Positions 1 to 5,026 of a stretch of DNA of 5,266 nt are shown here, one piece after another (the stretch's first letter is position 1; each line of letters begins with the position of its first letter). Source of the DNA: Bartonella apihabitans (GTDB lineage Bacteria > Pseudomonadota > Alphaproteobacteria > Rhizobiales > Rhizobiaceae). The DNA lies in NCBI RefSeq assembly GCF_030758755.1, contig NZ_CP132385.1, positions 1 through 5,266 on the forward strand, written 5' to 3'. The translations under genes were made by a program, and so were the position numbers. The notes below the pieces were generated by a model, which ran no database searches, had not been told where the DNA came from, and saw only the letters and a list, made by a program, of their open reading frames with translations.

Positions 1-333
1 TATTAGGCTCACAGTATCCGCAAATCCGCCTGTCAGCTTTTCAGCTTGATAAGCTTGAAGAACCGCAACAAAAACGCGATATCCTGTTCGAGAAAGATCA
101 AATGCAGCTCTAACACCATCCGCAAAGACTTTCACAAAATGCTCATCGTCGCGTTCCTCAATGACATGAATTAGGGACATAGCTACAATTTCGCCAGTAT
201 CAGTATCAACCAACTCTTTTGTTGCTGCTCGTGTTTTTACGGTTTTATGTCGCGTTCGTATTTCTGAACCGCCTATCATATAGGGATTCTCATGAGGTGA
301 ATAATCCAGCTTTCGGAGGTTGATATTATTCAT
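1..333 (-). CDS. repL: RepL-type plasmid replication initiator, N-terminal 111 residues (gene continues at 5266-5027)
   Basis: This is the first part of the plasmid replication initiator, which binds the origin and starts copying. The reverse frame opens at ATG 333-331 and has no stop down to position 1. Exactly 111 codons fit, so the last codon is complete and the next one begins at 5266. Visible segments are YMIGGSEIRTRHK (residues 18-30), LVDTDTGEIV (41-50) and FVKVFADGVRAAFDLSRTGYRVF (66-88), followed by GGFADTVSLI at the junction. The order of a GE(I/V) turn, a 'vKvF..g...fdLs.tG.rVf' block and then a winged-helix C-terminus is what I know of RepL (PF05732-type) proteins from Proteobacteria. 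A weak AAGG lies about 10 bases before the ATG. An internal Met at residue 19 is a possible alternative start. The upstream direct repeats (464-518) suggest control by its own product. I am confident of the family and of the circular join. Confidence 0.88.
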   Translation of the reverse strand, partial: MNNINLRKLDYSPHENPYMIGGSEIRTRHKTVKTRAATKELVDTDTGEIVAMSLIHVIEERDDEHFVKVFADGVRAAFDLSRTGYRVFVAVLQAYQAEKLTGGFADTVSLI

Positions 334-438
334 GAAATTTAGGCCTTAGTATCGGATCGTTTTGTGTGTAAAACAACATCATTCCAGCGAAGAAAAAGAA
401 GCAATATTTTTACACTTGTAAGAAAGTCATAAGACTCA

Positions 439-472
439 CAAGCGAAAAATTCAAGCGGTTTTTTTTCGCTTG
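439..472. repeat. 11-bp perfect inverted repeat in the origin region
   Basis: CAAGCGAAAAA at 439-449 is the exact reverse complement of TTTTTCGCTTG at 462-472, with a 12-base spacer. The right arm overlaps the first of the 21-bp-period repeats, so the left arm is effectively an inverted copy of the same binding-site core. It could be a dimer binding site for RepL or an extruding hairpin at the origin. It is followed by TGATG rather than a T-run and has no gene ending into it, so I do not read it as a terminator. Confidence 0.6.
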
Positions 473-518
473 ATGTTGTGTTACTTTCGCTCGATGTCAA
501 AATTTCTTCGCTTGCTAT
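464..518 (+). repeat. Three direct repeats at 21-bp period (iteron-like)
   Basis: TTTCGCTTGATGT (464-476), TTTCGCTCGATGT (485-497) and CTTCGCTTGCTAT (506-518) start exactly 21 bases apart, which is two helical turns. The first two differ at one base. The third keeps TTCGCTTG and diverges at the end. A fourth copy is not found at 527. Spacing near 21-22 bp is typical of iterons bound by plasmid initiators on one face of the DNA. Here the repeats sit just upstream of repL, so RepL is the likely ligand. Confidence 0.65.
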
Positions 519-690
519 TCAAGCTTTCTAGGCTCTTTAGACCTTTTCTCTTCTCACTCTATTTAGCAGGCTTCTGCGAAGAGCAATGAGTGGAGGGAAC
601 GCGCTATTCAAAAAGCGCTGTAGTGACCGACCGAATTAAACGAGCTGAAGCAAATAAAAAACGATCGGAATTTTGCATAATCGGGTTTAT

Positions 691-760
691 CCATCAGTCG
701 CATTAGCGACTGTGGTTAAACTCGCGTAAGCGACCCAAAGGGCCGCATTGTACAAAAACC
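691..760 (+). other. Candidate origin of transfer (oriT) of the decayed mobilisation module
   Basis: A hairpin (CAGTCGC 695-701, loop ATTA, GCGACTG 706-712, extended by CCA/TGG across one bulge) is followed by a related CTCGCGTAAGCGAC stretch (721-734) and then AAAGGGCCGCATTGTAC (737-753). From memory, nic regions of MOBQ-type plasmids contain AAGGGCGCA followed by an AT-rich 'ATTATAC' or 'CTTA' on this strand next to an inverted repeat, and the segment at 737-753 resembles that with one extra base. The mobC remnant starts about 240 bases downstream, as expected. No nick position can be proven by eye. Confidence 0.35.
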
Positions 761-833
761 GACTTCCTTATTGAAGGATATAAGATTTCAATGTTTATGC
801 AGCTCAACTGTTGTTAGCCAGTATACTCTTGTC

Positions 834-850
834 ATGACACATAGTGTCAT
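834..850. promoter_or_regulatory. 17-bp perfect palindrome, possible operator
   Basis: ATGACAC (834-840), ATA, GTGTCAT (844-850) is a perfect 7+3+7 palindrome. It lies about 140 bases upstream of the mobC remnant and just downstream of TATACT (822-827), which could be a -10 element, although no acceptable -35 is placed 16-18 bases before it. A repressor site controlling the former mob operon is the obvious guess. The repressor is unknown, and this remains inference. Confidence 0.35.
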
Positions 851-990
851 TGACTGTGAATTGGCAAGGAGGACTTGTTCTCTTTTGAACCCCATTGTTG
901 TTCTGTAATTGTCGATTATTTGAACTACAGACTGAAACGACCAATTCGGGTCTTTAGGATGATTTTGCAGTGTTTTGGCTGTAGTGAAGC

Positions 991-1242
991 ATGGCGCGTA
1001 TTGATTTACGATTATCGGATAACAAGAAGACCGAATAGCTTATAAAATCAGAAGCGGCAGGTTTAAGCCTTACTATCCTTATTAATTACGCTGTTGATGG
1101 AACTCCTCTAAGACGCCGAAAGGTTCGTTCTGTTGTTTCTACATTGTTGCGTCAGTTTGCCTTGATTGAAAATAACCTAAACCAGATTGCGCGAGAAACG
1201 CCCAGAGAGCGCCAGAGAATGCGTCAAGGCCCGTATAGATAA
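991..1242 (+). pseudogene. mobC: mobC remnant (mobilisation accessory protein) with an internal stop codon
   Basis: MobC proteins help the relaxase open the transfer origin of mobilisable plasmids. Translation from ATG 991 gives MARIDLRLSDNKKTE, then TAG at 1036-1038, then in the same frame LIKSEAAGLSLTILINYA and RRRKVRSVVSTLLRQFALIE, NNLNQIARE, ending at TAA 1240-1242. The AEAAGLSLT ribbon-helix-helix-like segment and the 'lRqfa.IgnNLNQIAR' block are characteristic of MobC. The stop at codon 16 removes nearly everything, and after IARE the sequence stops resembling MobC, so the 3' end is probably also damaged. It is a broken gene unless the stop is suppressed. It faces the candidate oriT at 691-760 and is followed by relaxase-tail debris. 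Confidence 0.8.
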
Positions 1243-1635
1243 GAAGTATCAGGACATACATAAAAACGCTTGTGGCGGCCAATATGGTGACAAATAAGAA
1301 TGATATTACCCTTGCTCTTGAGGGAATTGGGCTTGGGATTCCTCATCAAGGAGAAAATTATATCAGTGTGCGTAACAGCGAAGCGCCGGATAGCAAACCG
1401 TTTCGTTTGAAAGGAAAGCTTTATGAGCAACGTATTGCAAAGCGCTCTGAGTTCCATGCACAACGGTATCGCTAGTCAAGTCGAAGTATGATGCCAGGCT
1501 TGTTAGTTGCTTTGAGGCCTATCAGGCACAAAACCAACAATTGAACACGATATTGAACAAATTAAACCAATCGTAAAACGACACGAACAAGAAAAAGAAC
1601 AAATCCGTTCAAGAGATTATGGAATAAGAATGTAA
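1243..1635 (+). pseudogene. Frameshifted remnant of a relaxase C-terminal tail
   Basis: This looks like the far C-terminal, non-catalytic end of the relaxase that normally follows mobC. The longest piece (1272-1475) reads DITLALEGIGLGIPHQGENY, ISVRNSEAPDSKPFRLKGKL and YEQRIAKRSEFHAQRYR, a pattern I associate with tails of MobA-type relaxases. It is preceded in another frame by DKKYQDIHKNACGG (from about 1238). It is followed in a third reading by KSKYDARL...FEAYQAQNQQ (1478 to about 1579) and then by EHDIEQIKPIVKRHEQEKEQ (1543 to the stop at 1633-1635), a highly charged helical tail. At least two frameshifts are needed to join these pieces. No catalytic Tyr or HxH motif region exists between mobC and this tail, so a deletion probably removed the relaxase domain. 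The assignment rests on remembered family patterns. Confidence 0.55.
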
Positions 1636-1689
1636 AAATGATAAAAAAGGTTAGAAAATGCTTATGACGGAGGTTGTTAAAATCATGAG

Positions 1690-2955
1690 CTAATGAAAAT
1701 AATTTTTATTATTAATCATGAAGTTTATTATCAACTCCTTTATAACAGGGACACAAACAGCATTTCCTAATTGCTTATATGCTAAAGTATCGTTTTTATT
1801 TAAAATATAATTTTCTGGATATCCTTGTAATCTAGCACATTCTCTAGGAGTTATTCTCCTAATTCTATCATTATGATAGATGCCAAGTCTATTTGAGTCA
1901 GATGCTGTTAATGTAATTGAAACGCTATATGGATCAAGGAATTTGAAAACTTCAAATGACATATTACCTGCAACTAGATTATATAGCCCATCTGTTACTT
2001 TTAGATATTTCTTTTCAATTAAGTTCTTAATAACTATATTAATATCATTTTCATGATAGAAAGTCTTTATTTGATCTATACTAAGAGCTTTTCCATCTTG
2101 ATGAGTCCCAAAAATTTTTTTACGCCTGTTTGCAATAAGAAGATTTATGAAGTTAACTTCATTTTGCGAACATTCTCCTCTTAATCCAAGTTCCCATGAA
2201 TGAAGGGAGTTTCCATTTCGGCTATCAATAAGTCTTAATCCATTTATTTTATTTAAATTTCCATTTAAAGCTTTTTTTAACTTACATACAAAAAATGGAG
2301 AGCAATTATATTTGGATGACGGATTTTTTTCAAGTATATCTTTAACTAATTTATGTGAATAGGTATCGAATAATGTTTTTTCTTTAATATGTTTTTTAAA
2401 TGAATGTGAGTCAACTGCACCAACATCATTATTAAGCGTAATTATAGGTTTTATATTATTTGTTGCTATTATATATATTCTTAATCTGTTTTGCGGAACT
2501 CCATAATTACTTGCATTCAGTAATCTATATTCAACATTATAACCAAGTTCATTAAGTGTATTCTTTATTACGTGGAATGTTCTTCCTTTATCATGATTTA
2601 AGAGCCCTCTTACATTTTCTAATAAACATAGTTTAGGTTGGTATTTTGCAACAAGACGTGCAACATCAAAAAACAACGTACCTCTAGTATCGTTGAAGCC
2701 TAACTGTTTGCCTGCAGATGAAAATGCTTGGCAAGGAAAACCAGCCAATAAAACGTCAAAAGGCTCAATATCATTTAAGGTTGTAACGTCACAGTAAGGG
2801 TTTTCTTTAAAATTTTGCTGGTATGTTTCACAAGAAAATTTATCAATTTCTGCGCTTTTTACGCATTTAAAAGGGATAGATAATTCTTTCATAGCTTGCT
2901 CAAACCCTAAACGAATACCGCCAGTTCCAGCAAACAGATCTATAAATTTAATCAT
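1690..2955 (-). CDS. Type II DNA (cytosine-5) methyltransferase of a restriction-modification system
   Basis: This enzyme transfers a methyl group from S-adenosylmethionine to C5 of cytosine in its recognition site, protecting the DNA from the partner nuclease. All signature motifs are present in order in 421 residues: motif I DLFAGTGGIRLGF (6-18), motif IV GFPCQAFSSAG with catalytic Cys75 (72-82), motif VI ENVRGLL (113-119), motif VIII QNRLRIYIIA (155-164), motif IX RRITPRECARLQGYP (366-380) and motif X QLGNAV (395-400). The long variable region between VIII and IX (about 165-365) should hold the target-recognition domain, including IANRRKKIFGTHQDGKAL (274-291). Size and layout recall the M.BanI/M.HgiCI group (GGYRCC), but this is from memory. 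Motif I starts at residue 6, so there is no N-terminal regulatory HTH. The start ATG lies one base after the endonuclease stop (TAATATG) with no clear Shine-Dalgarno, implying translational coupling. Base composition is very AT-rich. Confidence 0.95.
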   Translation of the reverse strand: MIKFIDLFAGTGGIRLGFEQAMKELSIPFKCVKSAEIDKFSCETYQQNFKENPYCDVTTLNDIEPFDVLLAGFPCQAFSSAGKQLGFNDTRGTLFFDVARLVAKYQPKLCLLENVRGLLNHDKGRTFHVIKNTLNELGYNVEYRLLNASNYGVPQNRLRIYIIATNNIKPIITLNNDVGAVDSHSFKKHIKEKTLFDTYSHKLVKDILEKNPSSKYNCSPFFVCKLKKALNGNLNKINGLRLIDSRNGNSLHSWELGLRGECSQNEVNFINLLIANRRKKIFGTHQDGKALSIDQIKTFYHENDINIVIKNLIEKKYLKVTDGLYNLVAGNMSFEVFKFLDPYSVSITLTASDSNRLGIYHNDRIRRITPRECARLQGYPENYILNKNDTLAYKQLGNAVCVPVIKELIINFMINNKNYFH

Positions 2956-2956
2956 A

Positions 2957-3982
2957 TTAAATGTTATTTCTAATAAAAATAGCTAATTTTTTTAAACTCT
3001 CGTCTGAGAAATTAACGGTACAATCGCTGTATTTTAATATTCTTTCAACTGCACTTTTACGTTGAAAATTGCCTGATCCATCGATTATATAAGCAACTTT
3101 ATGATTGTGTTCATGTGCTAATCGTCGTCGGTCATTAGCATTTTGTGATTTTCTCTCGATAACAGAATTCGTTGTCACCTGAAAACTAATTTCTATTCCT
3201 ATACATTTTTTTGTCGTGGTGTTTGTTATAACTAAATCAAATTTAGTTAATTGATCATTATCATCTTGAGATACATTAGCTAAAGTATGGCCGTCTAATG
3301 AATAAAATGCAGGTAAATAAGAAATCAATTTTTCTCTTATATATGCTTCACAAGCATAACCTAAATCATTTGACGTAGATCCTCCTGTTTGACGACTAAC
3401 AAACAAATATCTCTGTTTAATAAAATTATCTAATTCATTTGGTTTTCCAATTAAATCTCCTATAATGCATTTTTCTAAAATTTCATCCGGTATTAATTTC
3501 TTATCTATAGCATTGCTGCCCCATATTAATAATACACATACATCCATCATTTCATCTGTAAATTGAGTTAATGGTTTTAATAGTAAAGATTTTTCAACAT
3601 TTAATTTTTTATTTGACCATTTTATTTTTTTATTTTTTTTAAATGTGTAACATTCTTCTTTATCTAAAAAATTAAATTTTAATTCTCCAGTTGGAAATAT
3701 TGATTCAAAATCTTTGCTAAAACGCTGTATTCTCTCTCCACCTATGTCGGAGATAACCATTAGGTGTTTTAAAAAAAGATTTGGTGACAAATCTTTATTA
3801 TATTTAATAGCACTTTGCCATGCGTATGGACTAGAATTTGCGGATTTTAATAGGTTAATAAAATCATCCTGTGTCTTTAATAATGGGATTAATGAACTAA
3901 ATTCAGCTGCTTTTTCGGAAAGTTCCTTTGGCCAGTATTTACAAGCGCCGATTTCTAACTCATCAATAGTATTTATTGACAT
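2957..3982 (-). CDS. Probable type II restriction endonuclease, partner of the downstream methyltransferase
   Basis: A 341-residue soluble protein encoded directly upstream of a complete C5-methyltransferase gene in the same operon, so a cognate restriction endonuclease is by far the best reading. A PD-(D/E)xK-like core can be seen in the C-terminal half: a helix with Glu (GYACEAYIREKL, 208-219), a strand FDLVI with Asp249, then IGIEISFQVT with Glu264 and Gln268, and TTNSVIERK (270-278). The usual Lys of ExK is Ser266 here, so the catalytic base may be replaced by Gln268 or by another residue. HKVAYIIDGSGNFQRK (294-309) is a further strand-turn block. The N-terminal half (1-200) has no motif I recognise and may carry DNA recognition. 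The start is well supported by AAGGGG seven bases before ATG 3982. No membrane segment or signal peptide is visible. Recognition site is unknown; GGYRCC is a guess based on the partner. Confidence 0.8.
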   Translation of the reverse strand: MSINTIDELEIGACKYWPKELSEKAAEFSSLIPLLKTQDDFINLLKSANSSPYAWQSAIKYNKDLSPNLFLKHLMVISDIGGERIQRFSKDFESIFPTGELKFNFLDKEECYTFKKNKKIKWSNKKLNVEKSLLLKPLTQFTDEMMDVCVLLIWGSNAIDKKLIPDEILEKCIIGDLIGKPNELDNFIKQRYLFVSRQTGGSTSNDLGYACEAYIREKLISYLPAFYSLDGHTLANVSQDDNDQLTKFDLVITNTTTKKCIGIEISFQVTTNSVIERKSQNANDRRRLAHEHNHKVAYIIDGSGNFQRKSAVERILKYSDCTVNFSDESLKKLAIFIRNNI

Positions 3983-4140
3983 ATTAAATCCCCTTATTTT
4001 ATGAAATTCCTCAACGGTTTTGAGAAATATCAGTTTTGATAATTAATACCTGATTTTCTGACGCTTAGTTTTATCAGAGCCTGACCGATAATTAATTTGA
4101 GTGATTTCAGTTATTTATGATTCTCTGTTGTTAGCACAAC
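3983..4140 (-). promoter_or_regulatory. Upstream region of the restriction-modification operon with a weak candidate promoter
   Basis: The operon must be transcribed from here or from further right. On the reverse strand the best pair I find is TTGTGC (4134-4139) and TAAATA (4112-4117) with 16 bases between. It would lie inside the IS5 relic and point out of it into the endonuclease gene. AAGGGG, the ribosome-binding site, lies seven bases before the ATG. No controller gene or clear C-box pair is visible. The promoter call is weak. Confidence 0.25.
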
Positions 4141-4147
4141 GACAGAG
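4123..4147 (+). promoter_or_regulatory. Hairpin covering the ribosome-binding site of the IS5 transposase relic
   Basis: CTCTGTTGTT (4123-4132) pairs with AACGACAGAG (4138-4147) through one T-G wobble, with loop AGCAC. The 3' arm contains most of the AGAGG that serves the ATG at 4154, so read-through transcripts would hide the start site. There is no T-run on either strand, so it is not an obvious intrinsic terminator. Confidence 0.5.
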
Positions 4148-4153
4148 GCTCAA

Positions 4154-4267
4154 ATGACGTGGGCCAAAATCACTCGCAGGCAATATGAACGCAACTCAAT
4201 GCGCTATGCAAGCGATAGTTCAGACAATGAATGGTTAATTATAGAACCTTTTCTTGCTGGCTTCTAG
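4154..4267 (+). pseudogene. Truncated IS5-family transposase, N-terminal 37 residues
   Basis: The reading from ATG 4154 gives MTWAKITRRQYERNSMRYAS and then DSSDNEWLIIEPFLAGF before TAG at 4265-4267. The 'RYaSDltD.EW..IEPfL' segment is the well-known N-terminus of IS5-family transposases, whose full length is usually around 250-300 residues. The DDE catalytic domain is missing, so it is dead. An AGAGG ribosome-binding site (4144-4148) sits five bases before the ATG and is partly buried in the 3' arm of the hairpin at 4123-4147, a common IS device to limit transposase translation. The end of the homology overlaps the start of the IS3 relic on the other strand. Confidence 0.75.
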
Positions 4268-4454
4268 AAAATCCTTTGACCATTTGTAATAAAGCGTCTC
4301 TGCTATGCCTTTACGCCGACATAGCGTAGGGATACTTTCTTCACCTCGTAATCCGGCGAGCATAAAGCGGTTTTTTTGCTGAATAGTGTTTGCGCGTTAC
4401 ACGACGGATCGTTCTGATTGTCGCTTCCTGCGTCGATGTCGACTTCATGCTCAT
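4235..4454 (-). pseudogene. IS3-family OrfA transposase relic, frameshifted and truncated
   Basis: The reverse strand from ATG 4454 reads MSMKSTSTQEATIRTIRR, VTRKHYSAKK and then runs off into a stop at 4341-4343. In a shifted frame from 4360 the sequence continues as LAGLRGEESIPTLCRRKGIA, ETLYYKWSKDFLEASKKR and ends at TAA 4235-4237. The two parts together match the usual OrfA N-terminal helix-turn-helix ('YSAEEKirivLaGLRGEesIaeLCRreGIa.slYYkWSKdFleAgKkRL'). About five bases are missing near 4361-4376, where the EEKIRIV segment should be. GGAGAAGG lies upstream of the ATG as a ribosome-binding site. Similarity ends at KKR, where the IS5 relic begins on the other strand. OrfB, with the DDE domain, is absent, so the element cannot transpose. 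Confidence 0.75.
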
Positions 4455-4476
4455 TGAGCCTTCTCCGTAACCCTTA

Positions 4477-4512
4477 ATGAGACAGAAATCAATTAACCTA
4501 CTTTTGTCTCAT
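4477..4512. repeat. 8-bp inverted repeat upstream of the IS3-type OrfA relic
   Basis: ATGAGACA (4477-4484) is the reverse complement of TGTCTCAT (4505-4512), with 20 bases between. It lies just outside the OrfA start region, where the terminal repeat and promoter of the IS would be expected. It could be part of the IS end or a transposase-binding pair. The exact IS boundary cannot be fixed, because the other end of the element is missing. Confidence 0.4.
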
Positions 4513-4561
4513 AGGCGTTGACGGGGAACAAGTCGCGTCGAGTGGTTTTAATCTAGGCCAT
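4493..4561 (-). pseudogene. Short unidentified ORF with a ribosome-binding site and a stop at codon 3
   Basis: A good Shine-Dalgarno GGAGGA (4566-4571) precedes ATG 4561-4559. The reading is MA, TAG (4553-4555), then IKTTRRDLFPVNAYETKVG and a stop at 4493-4495. The combination of a strong ribosome-binding site with protein-like basic residues suggests the start of a real gene that was inactivated and then cut off by the IS3-type element. I do not recognise the family. It lies downstream of the helix-turn-helix gene on the same strand, so it may be the lost third gene of the repL operon or belong to another mobile element. Confidence 0.25.
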
Positions 4562-4610
4562 GTGATCCTCCGTAGTCTTCGCAAACCACCATATCTAAAA
4601 ACTGTTGTCA

Positions 4611-4958
4611 TTATCCAGCAAGCCTTTTCCACCAAGGGCGCGCAAGGCGTTGCGCTTGCTCTTTCCATGCGTCACGGTCTTGTATAGCTGTTTCTTTCAT
4701 TTGCCGTTCTGCTGTTAATTTGACTTCTAAGATGGCCACCAGTTTTTGCAAATCGTGGATAGTGGGATCGTTATGGCGACTGTCGGGACGACTGTCGTCC
4801 GTCAATCTGGTTATAGGGATACCGACAGCAACACGGCCATCATTACCTTTTCTTTTTGGCCATTTATGACGTGTTGCTTGCCGTTTTACAGAGGCTTGAG
4901 CGATGCCAAGGCGTGAGGCTGCTTCTGGATAGGTCATAAATTCGAAATCTGTTGTCAT
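4611..4958 (-). CDS. Small helix-turn-helix/coiled-coil DNA-binding protein encoded next to repL
   Basis: A 115-residue protein with an N-terminal helix-turn-helix of the MerR/excisionase type (FMTYPEAASRLGIAQASVKR, residues 7-26, followed by the basic stretch KWPKRKGNDGR at 32-42). A charged, probably coiled-coil segment follows (about 67-106), and the C-terminus is RPWWKRLAG. Such proteins are common beside replication genes on small alphaproteobacterial plasmids, and a role in copy-number or operon control is likely but unproven. I choose ATG 4958 because AGGAGG (4968-4973) sits nine bases before it. The upstream in-frame ATG at 4985, which would add nine residues, has no ribosome-binding site. 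The gene follows repL after 68 bases on the same strand, probably as one transcript. Its start codon and the upstream ATG lie in the two arms of a perfect hairpin. Confidence 0.75.
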   Translation of the reverse strand: MTTDFEFMTYPEAASRLGIAQASVKRQATRHKWPKRKGNDGRVAVGIPITRLTDDSRPDSRHNDPTIHDLQKLVAILEVKLTAERQMKETAIQDRDAWKEQAQRLARPWWKRLAG

Positions 4959-4988
4959 GGTGACAGTCCTCCTGGCTGTCACCATGAC
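4954..4988 (-). promoter_or_regulatory. 13-bp perfect hairpin presenting or hiding the translation start
   Basis: GTCATGGTGACAG (4954-4966) and CTGTCACCATGAC (4976-4988) are exact reverse complements around a 9-base spacer. On the reverse-strand transcript the loop contains AGGAGG (the ribosome-binding site of the helix-turn-helix gene), while the start codon 4958-4956 is paired in the stem. Translation would therefore depend on opening the stem, for example by a ribosome finishing repL, or the dyad may be an operator bound by the encoded protein itself. The structure is certain; its role is inferred. Confidence 0.7.
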
Positions 4989-5026
4989 TATCAGTGGGGG
5001 ATTAAAGTGAGGTAAACACCAAAAAC

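Larger units (their letters stand above)
341..560. other. Candidate replication origin / iteron region upstream of repL
   Basis: This AT-rich non-coding stretch lies directly upstream of repL. It holds three direct repeats at an exact 21-bp period (464-476, 485-497, 506-518), an 11-bp perfect inverted repeat (439-449 with 462-472), and an inverted partner of the repeat core further left (AGCGAA at 386-391, ACAACATCA at 373-381, the latter matching 471-479 in reverse). Several poly-A and poly-T tracts lie nearby. On the reverse strand a perfect -35 hexamer TTGACA (495-500) lies between the second and third repeats and overlaps the end of the second, but I see no good -10 element 16-18 bases downstream. 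The arrangement fits an origin where the initiator also binds over its own promoter. That function is inference. Confidence 0.6.
4077..4267 (+). mobile_element. IS5-family insertion sequence relic, left end plus transposase head
   Basis: The element end appears to begin at GAGCCTGACCGATAATTA (4077-4094). GAGCCTGA is what I remember for the ends of IS1031-like IS5 elements of acetic acid bacteria. A 10-pair stem with one G-T wobble (4123-4132 with 4138-4147) precedes the transposase start codon. The coding part survives for 37 codons and then meets the head of an oppositely oriented IS3-type element. The rest of the IS, including its other end, is absent. Confidence 0.6.

Noticed and set aside
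341..560. CRISPR-like array
   Set aside because: Only three imperfect 13-bp repeats with 8-base gaps; no spacers of CRISPR size and no cas genes.
875..1042. Forward frame from TTG 875 after AAGGAGG, about 55 codons
   Set aside because: The Shine-Dalgarno is only two bases from the TTG, the product is unlike any family I know, and it overlaps the mobC start out of frame.
1224..1463. Reverse-strand ORF of 79 residues
   Set aside because: It is antisense to the mobC/relaxase-tail remnants, has no recognisable domain and looks like a chance open frame.
1690..1716. AATAAT-TTTT-ATTATT hairpin at the methyltransferase 3' end as terminator
   Set aside because: The stem is six A/T pairs only and lies inside the last codons of the gene. 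It is too weak to call.
1690..2955. Orphan regulatory or phage Dcm-type methyltransferase
   Set aside because: The tightly coupled upstream gene has nuclease-like features, so a restriction-modification pair fits better.
3714..4004. Forward-strand ORF of 96 residues
   Set aside because: It lies entirely opposite the well-supported endonuclease start region and shows no protein features of its own.
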